This document shows positions 45,118 to 54,238 of a stretch of 64,000 bases of DNA, piece after piece (positions within the stretch are counted from its first letter, which is position 1; every line of letters starts with the position of its first letter). The position numbers were made by a program, and so were the translations under genes. The DNA comes from Pseudomonas allokribbensis (lineage in GTDB: Bacteria; Pseudomonadota; Gammaproteobacteria; Pseudomonadales; Pseudomonadaceae): the NCBI RefSeq assembly GCF_014863605.1, contig NZ_CP062252.1:5031001-5095000 (forward strand), read 5' to 3'. The notes beneath the pieces are model-generated. The model saw nothing but the letters and a program-made list of their open reading frames with translations, ran no database searches and was not told where the DNA came from.

Positions 45118-45987
45118 ATGGACCGCGTGCGAAATTTACTGGAACAAATCCAGAGTCGCCTTGAAGAGCTGAACAAGGCCGAACGCAAAGTCGCCGAAGT
45201 GATCCTGCTCAACCCACAGCAGGCCACCCGCTTCAGTATCGCCGCCCTCGCCCAGGCGGCGTCGGTCAGTGAACCGACGGTCAACCGTTTCTGCCGTTCG
45301 TTCGGTGTCAGCGGCTACCCCGAACTCAAGCTGCAACTGGCCCAGAGCCTGGCCAGCGGCGCGGCGTATGTCAGCCGTGCAGTAGAGGCCGACGACAATC
45401 CCGAAGCCTACACACAGAAAATTTTCGGCAGCGCCATCGCCTCGCTCGACAGCGCCTGCCAGGCGCTGGACCCGAACCTGATCAGCCGCGCCGTCGACCT
45501 GTTGATCCAGGCCCGGCAGATCCACTTCTTCGGCCTGGGCGCCTCGGCCCCGGTGGCTTTGGATGCGCAGCACAAGTTCTTCCGTTTCAACCTGGCGGTG
45601 ACAGCCCACGCCGATGTACTGATGCAACGGATGATTGCGTCGGTGGCGCACACTGGCGAGCTGTTCGTGATCATTTCCTACACCGGGCGCACCCGCGAAC
45701 TGGTGGAAGTGGCGCGCATCGCCCGGGAGAACGGTGCTTCGGTACTGGGTCTGACCGCCGAGAACTCGCCACTGGCCAAGGCTAGCACCCTGAGCCTGAA
45801 CATTCCGCTGCCGGAAGACACCGACATCTACATGCCGATGACCTCGCGGATCATTCAATTGACGGTGCTGGATGTGCTGGCGACGGGGATGACCTTGCGT
45901 CGCGGGGTGGATTTCCAGCCGCATCTGCGCAAGATCAAAGAGAGTTTGAATGCGAGCCGGTATCCGGTGGGTGACGAGTTCAACTAG
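45118..45987 (+). CDS. hexR: HexR, RpiR-family repressor of central glucose metabolism
   Basis: A 289-residue regulator. The N-terminal RpiR helix-turn-helix covers about 1-77 ([20 protein letters not shown]) and the C-terminal SIS domain about 120-260 binds KDPG, which releases it from DNA. It represses zwf-pgl-eda, edd-glk and gap. The start at 45118 ([10 protein letters not shown]) has AGGA upstream and matches HexR proteins; a start at 45100 is rejected. Sites for it are at 44965, 59409 and 59471. Confidence 0.96.
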   Translation: MDRVRNLLEQIQSRLEELNKAERKVAEVILLNPQQATRFSIAALAQAASVSEPTVNRFCRSFGVSGYPELKLQLAQSLASGAAYVSRAVEADDNPEAYTQKIFGSAIASLDSACQALDPNLISRAVDLLIQARQIHFFGLGASAPVALDAQHKFFRFNLAVTAHADVLMQRMIASVAHTGELFVIISYTGRTRELVEVARIARENGASVLGLTAENSPLAKASTLSLNIPLPEDTDIYMPMTSRIIQLTVLDVLATGMTLRRGVDFQPHLRKIKESLNASRYPVGDEFN

Positions 45988-45996
45988 TTCGTGCTG

Positions 45997-46026
45997 ACCG
46001 CTCCCACGCTTGCGCGTGGGAGCGGT
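45997..46026. repeat. Dispersed inverted repeat, also a hairpin between hexR and mutarotase
   Basis: ACCGCTCCCACGC pairs with GCGTGGGAGCGGT, perfect 13-base arms over a 4-base loop. The core CCCACGC/GCGTGGG recurs at 56485 and is common in intergenic DNA of this group. It lies between convergent genes and likely terminates or stabilises both. Confidence 0.8.
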
Positions 46027-46028
46027 GA

Positions 46029-46883
46029 CTAAGCCGCAGCCCAAGCCTGCAAACTCAAATGCGCCTTCTCCCCCGGCGCCAGATGCAGACTGTCAGTCCC
46101 ACCCGCCGCCGCTTCAACACAGACAAATTCCGAGATCTCATCCCAAGTCACGCCCAACAACGGCCGTGCGCCCGGATGCCAGACCACCGTGTCCGCGCTG
46201 TCACCGGTATCGATGCACAACTCGCGCTGCCAGGCGTGATCCTTGAGCTGCAATTCGCCGTCGTGCTGGAACACGCGCTGACAGCCGCCATCGACCCGTA
46301 ATTCGCCTTCCTGCTGACAAATCTCACGGTTCAACTGATCGTAACCCTGCGCCCCTTCGAGCCCAGACAGCGCTATCTCACTCACATCGCCAATACGCCA
46401 GTAAGCGTGCAAAGCCTGGCTCAACTGGCACGGCATGTCGTCCTGATGCTCGGTGCTCAGGCGCAATTCCATGCGTTCACCCAGGTGCGCGTGCAGGTCC
46501 ACCTGCCAGTCGCACAGCTGCAATTGCCAATGCAGGCGCACGCCGTCATCGCTGGTGCTGCTGTCGAGCAGTTTCCAGTCCAATAGTCGCGCCCAGCCGT
46601 GGGACGGCCACGCGTTTTCGCTCGGATGACGGCCATACCACGGCCAGCAAACCGGCACACCGCCACGGATCGCGCCGACATGCGGCCACTTTGCCGCGCA
46701 CCACAGCCACGGTTTTTGCCCGCGCGGTTGAAAATGCAGCAACTGCGCGCCCTGACGACTGAACACCGCCTGACATAGCGGATGGTCGATCACCAGCACA
46801 TCGCGCATCTGATAGCGCTCCCAGGCGAACACCGGTCGTTCGCGCAAGGATTTGAAGAAGCGTTGCAGCGGATGCTCATGCAT
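46029..46883 (-). CDS. D-hexose-6-phosphate mutarotase
   Basis: A 284-residue aldose epimerase-family protein that interconverts hexose 6-phosphate anomers, here presumably of glucose 6-phosphate ahead of Zwf. Catalytic His residues are in HPSENAWPSHGWARL and ALHAYWRIGDVSEIAL; the Glu lies in FVCVEAA. The ATG at 46883 is preferred to a TTG at 46904. It sits between hexR and oprB in the glucose cluster. Confidence 0.9.
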   Translation of the reverse strand: MHEHPLQRFFKSLRERPVFAWERYQMRDVLVIDHPLCQAVFSRQGAQLLHFQPRGQKPWLWCAAKWPHVGAIRGGVPVCWPWYGRHPSENAWPSHGWARLLDWKLLDSSTSDDGVRLHWQLQLCDWQVDLHAHLGERMELRLSTEHQDDMPCQLSQALHAYWRIGDVSEIALSGLEGAQGYDQLNREICQQEGELRVDGGCQRVFQHDGELQLKDHAWQRELCIDTGDSADTVVWHPGARPLLGVTWDEISEFVCVEAAAGGTDSLHLAPGEKAHLSLQAWAAA

Positions 46884-46930
46884 GGGCCACGGTTCCAGAT
46901 TCAACTTTCATGGGCTGCGACGCCCCTTTG

Positions 46931-46962
46931 CAAAAAAAAGCGGACAGCCTGGGCTATCCGCA
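46931..46962 (-). terminator. Terminator of oprB
   Basis: GCGGATAGCC pairs with GGCTGTCCGC on the minus strand, followed by eight T. It separates oprB from the mutarotase gene. Confidence 0.9.
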
Positions 46963-46999
46963 AATATGCGCACATAGAGAGGAGCTTATCGCAGACGCG

Positions 47000-48349
47000 T
47001 TAGAACGCAGACTGAATTTTCAGGCCAGCGACCAAAGCGTTGTCCACTTGATCCACACCACCCGGATGAGTGATGTATTGCAGGTTAGGACGCACGGTCA
47101 GCCAGTTGGTGACGTGGAAGCCGTAGTTGATCTCGTAGTTGTATTCGGTCTCGCGAATCGGCGAGAACACCGGATTGTCGTAGTCCGAAACACCGTTGGA
47201 AGCGTTCAGCAGCTCGGCGTTTTTCTTCACGTCGTCGTTGACATGGATACGCGCGGCACCGATACCGACGTCATCCTTCGGACGTGCATCGAACGGGCCC
47301 TTGTAGACAAACATCACCGACTGATAGTTGTCGATGAAGTTGGTGTCCTTGTCGTGGAACGTGGCGTTGGCCGCGATGTTCAGGCCACGGGAAGCGTCGC
47401 CGTTGTGGCTGGTGAGTTGCTGTTGCGCAACGAACCAGTAGCCGTGCTTGCTGCTGTGGGTACGGTAGGCGTTACCGGTGGTTGCTGCGTCGTTGCCGTT
47501 GATGTCTTCACGGACGTCATTGGCATCAGCCGTGCTCTTGTAGTAACCGACGCGGTATTCGCCCGGCAGGCTGTTGACCTTCGGCGACCAGACCAGTTCG
47601 ACCGGCAACACGGTACCGGCGGTGCCGCTGCCGCTGAGCTTGAAGCCGTTGCCGTGTTCCAGCTGCGACGGGTTCTGGTTGTACGCGCCGATCTGCGCGT
47701 AGAGCTCGTCGTTGATGTTGTACTTCACGCGGATCGCGGCCTGGCTGACGGGCCAGTTGTACCAGATGTTGGTCGCCCAGTTACCCACCTGCGAGCCGCA
47801 GAACGCCAGGTTCTGGAATTCGCACGGGAAGGTGTTGAAGTCTTCGCCTTCACCGAAGTAACCGGCCTTGACGTCGAGTTTGTTGTCGAAGAACTGGTGC
47901 TGAATCCACAGTTGGGTCAGACGCACCATGTGGCCACGACCGTAGACTTCCTGCGAGGAAGACAGGGTGCCGGCACGCGGATCGCCAACGCGGTCGTTGG
48001 AAATGTTCTGACCGTTACGGTTGGTCAGTTGGATCTTGGCCTGAGTGTTGTCCCAGCCCCAGAGTTTTTGCAGGTCCAGTGCCACGCCCAGACCGAACTG
48101 GTCGCTGTAGCGGCCGGTCTTGTCGTCGTTGTAGCCGCCATGCAGGTTGGCGCCCATTTCCCCAACGTAGTCGGCCTTGATGTCGATGCCTTGCTCGATC
48201 AGCTTGGTCCGCTCACCACCCCAGTCGCCCGTCATCCACTTGGAATCGGAGCTGAATGCATCGGCGGCCATGGCATTGCCGGCCAGAACCAATGCGGCCG
48301 CAGCTGACATTTGGCAGATCAACCGGGCATTGACGTGTTTCTTTTTCAT
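47000..48349 (-). CDS. oprB: Carbohydrate-selective porin OprB
   Basis: A 449-residue outer membrane beta-barrel for glucose and other sugars. The signal peptide spans about 1-29 and ends AMA. The mature start DAFSSDSKWMTGDWGGERTK is the OprB family opening, and the chain ends in Phe as barrels do. The ATG at 48349 is chosen over an upstream frame because it gives the signal peptide. It follows gtsABCD with a hairpin between, and its leader holds an AAnAAnAA motif. Confidence 0.95.
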   Translation of the reverse strand: MKKKHVNARLICQMSAAAALVLAGNAMAADAFSSDSKWMTGDWGGERTKLIEQGIDIKADYVGEMGANLHGGYNDDKTGRYSDQFGLGVALDLQKLWGWDNTQAKIQLTNRNGQNISNDRVGDPRAGTLSSSQEVYGRGHMVRLTQLWIQHQFFDNKLDVKAGYFGEGEDFNTFPCEFQNLAFCGSQVGNWATNIWYNWPVSQAAIRVKYNINDELYAQIGAYNQNPSQLEHGNGFKLSGSGTAGTVLPVELVWSPKVNSLPGEYRVGYYKSTADANDVREDINGNDAATTGNAYRTHSSKHGYWFVAQQQLTSHNGDASRGLNIAANATFHDKDTNFIDNYQSVMFVYKGPFDARPKDDVGIGAARIHVNDDVKKNAELLNASNGVSDYDNPVFSPIRETEYNYEINYGFHVTNWLTVRPNLQYITHPGGVDQVDNALVAGLKIQSAF

Positions 48350-48364
48350 CCCTACATCCTCGTC

Positions 48365-48376
48365 TTTATTGTTATT
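48365..48376 (-). promoter_or_regulatory. Candidate Hfq/Crc motif, oprB leader
   Basis: The minus strand reads AATAACAATAAA 15 bases before the ATG, matching AAnAAnAA. Confidence 0.65.
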
Positions 48377-48416
48377 AACTGTTTTTTTCCAACGCGGTTT
48401 ACATCCCCTGCAGAAA

Positions 48417-48435
48417 TGAGCCTGTTGCAGGCTCA
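48417..48435. promoter_or_regulatory. Hairpin between gtsD and oprB
   Basis: TGAGCCTG pairs perfectly with CAGGCTCA over three bases. There is no T tract, so it may limit read-through from gtsD into oprB or protect the gts message end. Confidence 0.5.
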
Positions 48436-48451
48436 TTCCCACATTGATTTC

Positions 48452-49612
48452 TTACCGACCTTTGAACTGAGCGACGTTGGCGCTGTGCGCTTCAGTCTTC
48501 GGCAGACCGGCAACGCCCAGGCGCTCGCCGCTCTTGGCGTCGAACAGCAGCACTTTCGACGGATCGAATTGCAGGGTCAGGGTCTCACCCACCTGCGGCG
48601 CCACGTCCGGGGCCAGACGGCAGCAGACCTTGGTGTCGTTGAGGTTGACGAACACCAGGGTGTCCGGACCGGTCGGCTCGGTGACTTGCACTTCAGCCTT
48701 GATGCTCGGCAGGCCGTTGCCCTCGCCGTTCGCCAGAACAATCTGCTCCGGACGCAGGCCGAGGATCACTTCGCGGTCTTCAAGACCGGCGTCCTGCATC
48801 GCCATTGGCAGCTCGCAACGGGCCTGGCCGCTGTCGAGCAGCGCCACCAGACGACCATCCTTGCGCTGCAGGCGCAGCGGGATGAAGTTCATCGGCGGCG
48901 AACCGATGAAGCTCGCCACGAACAGGTTGGCCGGGTCGTTGTAGATCTCTTTCGGCGTACCGAACTGCTGGATGATCCCGTCCTTCATCACCGCCACCTT
49001 GTCGCCCAGGGTCATCGCTTCGATCTGGTCGTGGGTCACGTAGACCGTGGTGGTTTTCAGGCGCTGGTGCATCAGTTTCATTTCGGTGCGCATCTCGACG
49101 CGCAGCTTGGCGTCGAGGTTGGACAGCGGTTCGTCGAACAGATAGATCTTCGGTCGGCGCGCCAGTGCACGGCCCATCGCCACGCGCTGTTGCTGGCCAC
49201 CGGAGAGCTGGCCCGGCTTGCGATTGAGCAGGTGCTCGATCTGCAGCAGCTTGGCCACGCGGGCGACTTCTTCGTCGATGGCCGACTGGCTCATCTTGCG
49301 GATCTTCAGACCGAACTCGATGTTCTCGCGCACGCTCATGGTCGGGTACAGCGCGTAGGACTGGAACACCATGGCGATGTCGCGATCTTTCGGGCTCATG
49401 CCGCTGACGTCCTGGTCACCGATCATGATCGCGCCGCCGGTGATGGTTTCCAGGCCGGCGATGCAGTTCATCAGGGTCGACTTGCCGCAGCCCGAAGGCC
49501 CGACAAGGATCAGGAACTCACCGTCCTTGATCGACAGTTCGATGTTCTTCAGGGTGTCCGGCAGGCCGGCACCGTAGGTCTTGTTTACATTGCGAAGTTC
49601 GAGCGTAGCCAT
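48452..49612 (-). CDS. gtsD: Glucose ABC transporter ATPase (MalK/UgpC type)
   Basis: A 386-residue ABC ATPase. Walker [10 protein letters not shown] (near 38-46), signature [15 protein letters not shown] (near 134-148), Walker [13 protein letters not shown], and a C-terminal TOBE-type regulatory domain from about 240. It powers glucose uptake by the GtsBC permease. It starts 2 bases after the gtsC stop and ends the gtsABCD operon. Confidence 0.95.
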   Translation of the reverse strand: MATLELRNVNKTYGAGLPDTLKNIELSIKDGEFLILVGPSGCGKSTLMNCIAGLETITGGAIMIGDQDVSGMSPKDRDIAMVFQSYALYPTMSVRENIEFGLKIRKMSQSAIDEEVARVAKLLQIEHLLNRKPGQLSGGQQQRVAMGRALARRPKIYLFDEPLSNLDAKLRVEMRTEMKLMHQRLKTTTVYVTHDQIEAMTLGDKVAVMKDGIIQQFGTPKEIYNDPANLFVASFIGSPPMNFIPLRLQRKDGRLVALLDSGQARCELPMAMQDAGLEDREVILGLRPEQIVLANGEGNGLPSIKAEVQVTEPTGPDTLVFVNLNDTKVCCRLAPDVAPQVGETLTLQFDPSKVLLFDAKSGERLGVAGLPKTEAHSANVAQFKGR

Positions 49613-49614
49613 GA

Positions 49615-50460
49615 TTACCCCTTGACTGCGCCGGCCGTCAGCCCGCGCACGAAATACTTGCCTGCGACCACATAGACCAGCAGGGTCGGCAGCCCGGCGA
49701 TCATCGCCGCCGCCATGTCCACGTTGTATTCCTTGGCCCCGGTGCTGGTGTTGACCAGGTTGTTCAGCGCCACCGTGATCGGTTGCGAATCACCGCTGGA
49801 GAACACCACACCGAACAGGAAGTCGTTCCATATCTGGGTGAACTGCCAGATCAGGCAGACCATGATGATCGGCGTCGACATCGGCAGGATGATCATGCGG
49901 AAGATGGTGAAGAACCCTGCACCGTCCAGGCGTGCCGCCTTGATCAGCGCATCCGGAATGCTCACGTAGTAGTTACGGAAAAACAGCGTGGTGAACGCCA
50001 GACCGTAGACCACATGGATGAACACAAGGCCGGTGGTGGTGCTCGCCAGGCCCATCTTGCCGAGGGTGAACGACGCCGGCAGCAGCACGGTCTGGAACGG
50101 CAGGAAGCAGCCGAACAGCAACAGGCCGAAGAACAGCTGCGAACCGCGGAAGCGCCAGAACGACAGCACGTAGCCGTTCAACGCACCGATGGCGGTGGAG
50201 ATGATCACAGCCGGAACGGTGATCTTGATCGAGTTCCAGAAGTAACCGTCAACAGTCGCCCAGGCTTTCACCCAGCCGATGCCGCTGACCACGGTCGGCC
50301 AGCTCAGCAGGTTGCCGGTGGAGATGTCTTCCGGGGTCTTGAAACTGGTCAACAGCATGACCACCAGCGGTACCAGATACAGCAGGACCGCGAGGATCAG
50401 CACCGCGTAGATCGCGATGCGGCTCAGGTTGATGGAAGGTTTGGCAGCGAGACTAGTCAT
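49615..50460 (-). CDS. gtsC: Glucose ABC transporter permease
   Basis: A 281-residue inner membrane permease of the MalG type with six helices. The ATPase-contact EAA-like loop is seen at ALIKAARLDGAGFFTIFRMI near 187-206. It pairs with GtsB. It overlaps the gtsB stop by 8 bases and is 2 bases from gtsD, which makes tight translational coupling likely. Confidence 0.93.
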   Translation of the reverse strand: MTSLAAKPSINLSRIAIYAVLILAVLLYLVPLVVMLLTSFKTPEDISTGNLLSWPTVVSGIGWVKAWATVDGYFWNSIKITVPAVIISTAIGALNGYVLSFWRFRGSQLFFGLLLFGCFLPFQTVLLPASFTLGKMGLASTTTGLVFIHVVYGLAFTTLFFRNYYVSIPDALIKAARLDGAGFFTIFRMIILPMSTPIIMVCLIWQFTQIWNDFLFGVVFSSGDSQPITVALNNLVNTSTGAKEYNVDMAAAMIAGLPTLLVYVVAGKYFVRGLTAGAVKG

Positions 50461-51361
50461 GGCGCTTGGTCCTCAGCTCGGAGTACAGGTAAGGCACGAT
50501 GATCGCGAGGATCGCACCGAGCATAAGAATCGCACTGGCCGAGCCCATGCCCATCTGCCCACGACTGAACGTGAACGAGTACATGAACATCGCCGGCAGG
50601 TCGGAGGAATAACCCGGGCCGCCGGCCGTCATGGCCGCCACCAGGTCGAAGCTCTTGATCGCAATGTGCGCCAGGATCATCACCGCACTGAAGAACACCG
50701 GACGCAGGCTTGGCAGCACCACTTTCCAGTAGATGCGCGGCATGCTCGCGCCGTCGATCTGGGCGGCACGGATGATCGACTGATCAACGCCACGCAGACC
50801 AGCGAGGAACATCGCCATGATGAAGCCCGACGCTTGCCAGACCGCCGCGATCACCAAGCAATACACCACGCGATCCGGGTCGATCAGCCAGTCGAGACGG
50901 AAGCCTTCCCAGCCCCAGTCCCGCAGCAATTTGTCCAGGCCCATGCCCGGGTTGAGCAGCCATTTCCACGCGGTACCGGTGACGATCATCGAGAGCGCCA
51001 TCGGGTACAGGTAAATGGTGCGGATGAAGCCTTCACGACGGATTTTCTGGTCGAGGAAAATCGCCAGTGTCACGCCGATCACCAGGGTGATGCCGATGAA
51101 CATGCCGCCGAACACGGCCAGGTTCTTGCTCGCCACCCACCAGCGATCGTTGTCGAACAGCCGCGCGTATTGCGCCAGCCCTGCCCACTTGTAGTTCGGC
51201 AGGAAGGTCGACGTGGTGAACGACAGGACAAACGTCCAGAGGATATAGCCATAGAAGCCCACCAGAACGATGAACATGCTCGGCGCCAGCACCAGTTTCG
51301 GTAGCCAGCGCTGCAATGCGTCGAACGGCGAGGCCTTGCTGAACACAGCAACAGAACTCAT
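50453..51361 (-). CDS. gtsB: Glucose ABC transporter permease
   Basis: A 302-residue inner membrane permease of the MalF type with about six helices. The coupling loop is SIIRAAQIDGASMPRIYWKV near 208-227. It forms the glucose channel with GtsC. The ATG at 51361 has a weak GGAT site; the longer frame to 51412 is not supported. It lies 93 bases after the gtsA stop. Confidence 0.92.
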   Translation of the reverse strand: MSSVAVFSKASPFDALQRWLPKLVLAPSMFIVLVGFYGYILWTFVLSFTTSTFLPNYKWAGLAQYARLFDNDRWWVASKNLAVFGGMFIGITLVIGVTLAIFLDQKIRREGFIRTIYLYPMALSMIVTGTAWKWLLNPGMGLDKLLRDWGWEGFRLDWLIDPDRVVYCLVIAAVWQASGFIMAMFLAGLRGVDQSIIRAAQIDGASMPRIYWKVVLPSLRPVFFSAVMILAHIAIKSFDLVAAMTAGGPGYSSDLPAMFMYSFTFSRGQMGMGSASAILMLGAILAIIVPYLYSELRTKRHD

Positions 51362-51454
51362 GGGAAGATCCAGTAAAGAAGATGAGGGACCGCTGCAAGC
51401 TGCCAGCCTCAAGCCGATGCGCGACTTGAAGCTGGCTGCTGCTCTACGCTGGTG

Positions 51455-52756
51455 TTACTTGGCAGCCTTGATGGCGGTGCCGAGTTTCTTCGCAGCGTCG
51501 GCCGGGTCGGCTTTCGGGTCGTTGATGTAGTTGGTCACGACATCAAAGAACGCACCCTGTACGGCCAGCGTGGTCGCCATGTTGTGCGCCATGCTCGGCT
51601 GCAGGCCGCCGTTCTTGGCGTCTGCCAGGAAGTCCTTGGCAGCGGTCTGGGCGCAGGAGTCGAAACCGTACTTGCCCATGTCGGCGAGCATGTCGTTGCG
51701 CACCGGGATCGAGCCCTTGTTGATGCTGAAGACTTTCTGGAAGTTTTCACCCAGCACGACTTTGGCGATGTCCTGCTGACCGGCCGCGGTGCCCGCGTCC
51801 TTCTGCTTGAACACGGCCAGGGAATCGATGTTGTAGGTGAACGCCTTGTCGGTGCCCGGGAAGGCTACGCACTCGTAATCCTTGCCGGCGACTTTCTTGG
51901 CGGCGGTCCATTCGGACTTGGCCCAGTCACCCATGATCTGCATGCCGGCCTTGCCGTTGATGACCTTGGCCGCTTCCAGGTTCCAGTCCTGGCCTTTGCC
52001 GTCCTGGTCCATGTAGGTCGCGACTTTCTTCAGCTCGGTCAGGGCCTTGACCATTTCCGGACCGGTCAGGGCAGCGTTGTCCAGGTCGACCAGGGCTTTC
52101 TTGTAACCATCAACGCCCATCACCGACAGCACGACCGCTTCAAACACGGTGCTGTCCTGCCAAGGCTGGCCGCCGTGGGCCAGCGGAATGAAACCCGCAG
52201 CCTTGAGCTTGTCACCGGCGGCGTAGAATTCTGCGAGGGTGGTCGGGGCTTTTTCGATACCGGCTTTCTTGAAGACTTCCGGGTTGATCCACAGCCAGTT
52301 CACACGGTGAATGTTCACCGGAACGGCTACGTAATCACCTTCGAACTTCACGGTGTCGGAGACTTTCTTGTCGAGCAGGCTGTCCCACTTCTCGGACTTG
52401 GAAACGTCCTTCAGCACGTCAGTGTCGAGCAGACCGGTCGACGCCCATTCCTGGATGTCCGGGCCTTTGATCTGGGCAACGCCCGGCGGGTTGCCGGCGA
52501 CGGCACGGCTTTTCAGCACGGTCATGGCAGTCGCACCGCCACCACCGGCGACAGCGCCGTCTTTCCAGGTGAAACCGTCTTTTTCCACTTGTGCCTTGAG
52601 CACATCGACAGCAGCTTTTTCGCCACCGGACGTCCACCAATGCACGACTTCCACCGAACCTTTGGATTCGGCAGCGGAAACACTCAGGGGCAGCACAGCG
52701 AGCGGGAACAGGGAGGCGACAGAAATGACAGTAGCGAGGCGAGAAATCGCATTCAT
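51455..52756 (-). CDS. gtsA: Glucose ABC transporter substrate-binding protein
   Basis: A 433-residue periplasmic solute-binding protein for glucose. The signal peptide is about 1-28 and ends VSAAE. The family pattern [20 protein letters not shown] follows and includes a Trp that stacks on sugar. The ATG at 52756 follows AAGG with a long spacing. It heads gtsABCD. Its leader has an AACAACAA motif, and its promoter carries a composite element shared with the AGE epimerase gene. Confidence 0.95.
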   Translation of the reverse strand: MNAISRLATVISVASLFPLAVLPLSVSAAESKGSVEVVHWWTSGGEKAAVDVLKAQVEKDGFTWKDGAVAGGGGATAMTVLKSRAVAGNPPGVAQIKGPDIQEWASTGLLDTDVLKDVSKSEKWDSLLDKKVSDTVKFEGDYVAVPVNIHRVNWLWINPEVFKKAGIEKAPTTLAEFYAAGDKLKAAGFIPLAHGGQPWQDSTVFEAVVLSVMGVDGYKKALVDLDNAALTGPEMVKALTELKKVATYMDQDGKGQDWNLEAAKVINGKAGMQIMGDWAKSEWTAAKKVAGKDYECVAFPGTDKAFTYNIDSLAVFKQKDAGTAAGQQDIAKVVLGENFQKVFSINKGSIPVRNDMLADMGKYGFDSCAQTAAKDFLADAKNGGLQPSMAHNMATTLAVQGAFFDVVTNYINDPKADPADAAKKLGTAIKAAK

Positions 52757-52768
52757 CTGAGATGTACC

Positions 52769-52780
52769 TTTCTTGTTGTT
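52769..52780 (-). promoter_or_regulatory. Candidate Hfq/Crc motif, gtsA leader
   Basis: The minus strand reads AACAACAAGAAA 12 bases before the gtsA ATG and overlaps the ribosome site, matching AAnAAnAA. Confidence 0.8.
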
Positions 52781-52813
52781 ATGCATGCAAGTCTGGTGCT
52801 TGCGCTGCACACG

Positions 52814-52879
52814 AGTTTAAACAGAGCGCTTCCCTTCGCAGGTAACGAAGGGACGCGCAAATGTCACCGCATGGTTACA
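52814..52879 (-). promoter_or_regulatory. Composite promoter element of gtsA
   Basis: On the plus strand AGTTTAAACA (52814-52823), 18 bases, GTAACGAAGG (52842-52851), 10 bases, then TGTCACCG-CATGGTTACA (52862-52879). The same blocks at the same spacings occur before the AGE epimerase gene. The first block is a likely -10 region, the last an activator palindrome (GltR is the obvious candidate). The palindrome overlaps the end of the AGE gene. Confidence 0.7.
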
Positions 52880-54134
52880 CAGGAACGGGCCGGGACAACT
52901 GTGCCAGCGCAGTCGCCATGCTCGGCGCCAGCGGCAGACGCGGGATCAGCACCGCCTGCCAGGCGTGATACAGATCCGGTTTGCCCGCCCAGATATCGGC
53001 ACTTGGGTGGTTTTGCGGATCGAGTTCGTGATGCCAGCTGCCATCGCAACGGTCGATGAAATTCGCTTCGCAAAATTCCCAGAACAGTCGGTACCAGGTT
53101 TCGTACTGCGCATCGCCGGTACGTTTGAGCAAGGCACTGGCAGCAGCGCTGGCCTCGGCGTGGGTCCAGTGCAGGCGATGGCGCACCACCGCTTTGTTGT
53201 CCCAGTCGAGGGTGTAGACGATGCCCGGGGCGCCATCGACGTCCCAGCCATGAAGGCAGTTATTCTCGAACAGCTTTTGCGCATCGGTGGCCAGCCAGCC
53301 CGGCGTGAGCATCCCGGCCTGGACCCGCGCCGCTTCAAGGTGCAGCAACAGTCGCGCCCATTCGAAACCGTGGCCCGGCGTAGTGCCGTAAGGACGGAAA
53401 CCGTCGGCGGGATTGTCGTGGTTGTATTCACGCAGCGGCTGCCAGTTTCGGTCGAAATGCTCGATCACCAGGTAGTCGTTGGCGGCGGCGTGACCATGAA
53501 TTACCCGCTCGACGATGCGCTGCGCACGTACCAGCCAGCGCGGGTCTGCGGTGACATCGGCCAGCGCGAGGAACGCTTCGGTGGCGTGCATGTTGCTGTT
53601 GGCGCCGCGATAGGCTTCCTCTTCACGCCAGTCGCGATTGAAGAATTCGCGCATGGCGCCCTCTTCTTCGCTCCAGAAATACGTGTCGATAATGTCGATG
53701 GCGTCATCCAGCAACGCCTGTGCGCCAGGACGCTGGGCGACCACAGCGGAACTGGCCGCGAGGGCCACGAAAGCATGCAGATAGGCGTTCTTGCCGGTGT
53801 TGCCATCACGGTGTTCGGCAACCGCAAACCAGCCGCCATGCAGCGCATCGCGCAACGGGCCGCGCAACGCCTGGATGCCGTGATCGACCAGCTCGGCAAA
53901 CCCCGGCAGGCCCTGAATATGGGCCATGGCGAAGCTGTGGGTCATGCGCGCGGTGTTCATGGTTTCGGCTTGCGCACCGGCCTGAAGCTGGCCGCGCTCA
54001 TCGAGATTGCCGAAGCCTTCGGGCAGTCGCGAAGCCTTGGCAAATGCCAGCAGGCGCAGGCCTTCGTCGGCGAGCCATTGCTGGTGGGCAGGGGCGTTCA
54101 GCCAACTGCTGAAGCCCGGATTGAAGTGATCCAT
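52875..54134 (-). CDS. AGE-family epimerase/isomerase
   Basis: A 419-residue (alpha/alpha)6-barrel enzyme of the N-acylglucosamine 2-epimerase family, which includes mannose isomerase and cellobiose epimerase. Motifs seen are RMTHSFAMAHIQGLPG, GANSNMHATEAFLALADV and ETWYRLFWEFCEANFIDR, with active-site His residues. In this position it probably interconverts mannose, fructose and glucose. Its leader motif and shared promoter element place it in the glucose regulon. It lies between gtrS and gtsA. Confidence 0.88.
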   Translation of the reverse strand: MDHFNPGFSSWLNAPAHQQWLADEGLRLLAFAKASRLPEGFGNLDERGQLQAGAQAETMNTARMTHSFAMAHIQGLPGFAELVDHGIQALRGPLRDALHGGWFAVAEHRDGNTGKNAYLHAFVALAASSAVVAQRPGAQALLDDAIDIIDTYFWSEEEGAMREFFNRDWREEEAYRGANSNMHATEAFLALADVTADPRWLVRAQRIVERVIHGHAAANDYLVIEHFDRNWQPLREYNHDNPADGFRPYGTTPGHGFEWARLLLHLEAARVQAGMLTPGWLATDAQKLFENNCLHGWDVDGAPGIVYTLDWDNKAVVRHRLHWTHAEASAAASALLKRTGDAQYETWYRLFWEFCEANFIDRCDGSWHHELDPQNHPSADIWAGKPDLYHAWQAVLIPRLPLAPSMATALAQLSRPVPV

Positions 54135-54142
54135 GGAAGGCC

Positions 54143-54154
54143 TTTTTTGTTGTT
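54143..54154 (-). promoter_or_regulatory. Candidate Hfq/Crc motif, AGE epimerase leader
   Basis: The minus strand reads AACAACAAAAAA just before AAGG and the ATG, a close match to AAnAAnAA and nearly the same as in gtsA. Confidence 0.75.
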
Positions 54155-54166
54155 ATGACTGCGGGC

Positions 54167-54232
54167 AGTCTAAACAACGGGCCGAGGTGGGCTTGTAACG
54201 AAGGGGACGGGTTTTGTCACCGATCGGTGACA
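54167..54232 (-). promoter_or_regulatory. Composite promoter element of the AGE epimerase gene
   Basis: AGTCTAAACA (54167-54176), 18 bases, GTAACGAAGG (54195-54204), 10 bases, then the perfect 18-base palindrome TGTCACCGATCGGTGACA (54215-54232). Spacing is identical to that at gtsA while the spacers differ. It sits between the gtrS stop and the AGE start. Confidence 0.72.
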
Positions 54233-54238
54233 TTCAGA

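Noticed and set aside
43134..45164. A 676-codon plus-strand frame opposite zwf and pgl
   Set aside because: It is the antisense shadow of zwf and pgl, with His/Arg/Gln-rich composition and no domain. High GC content keeps such frames open.
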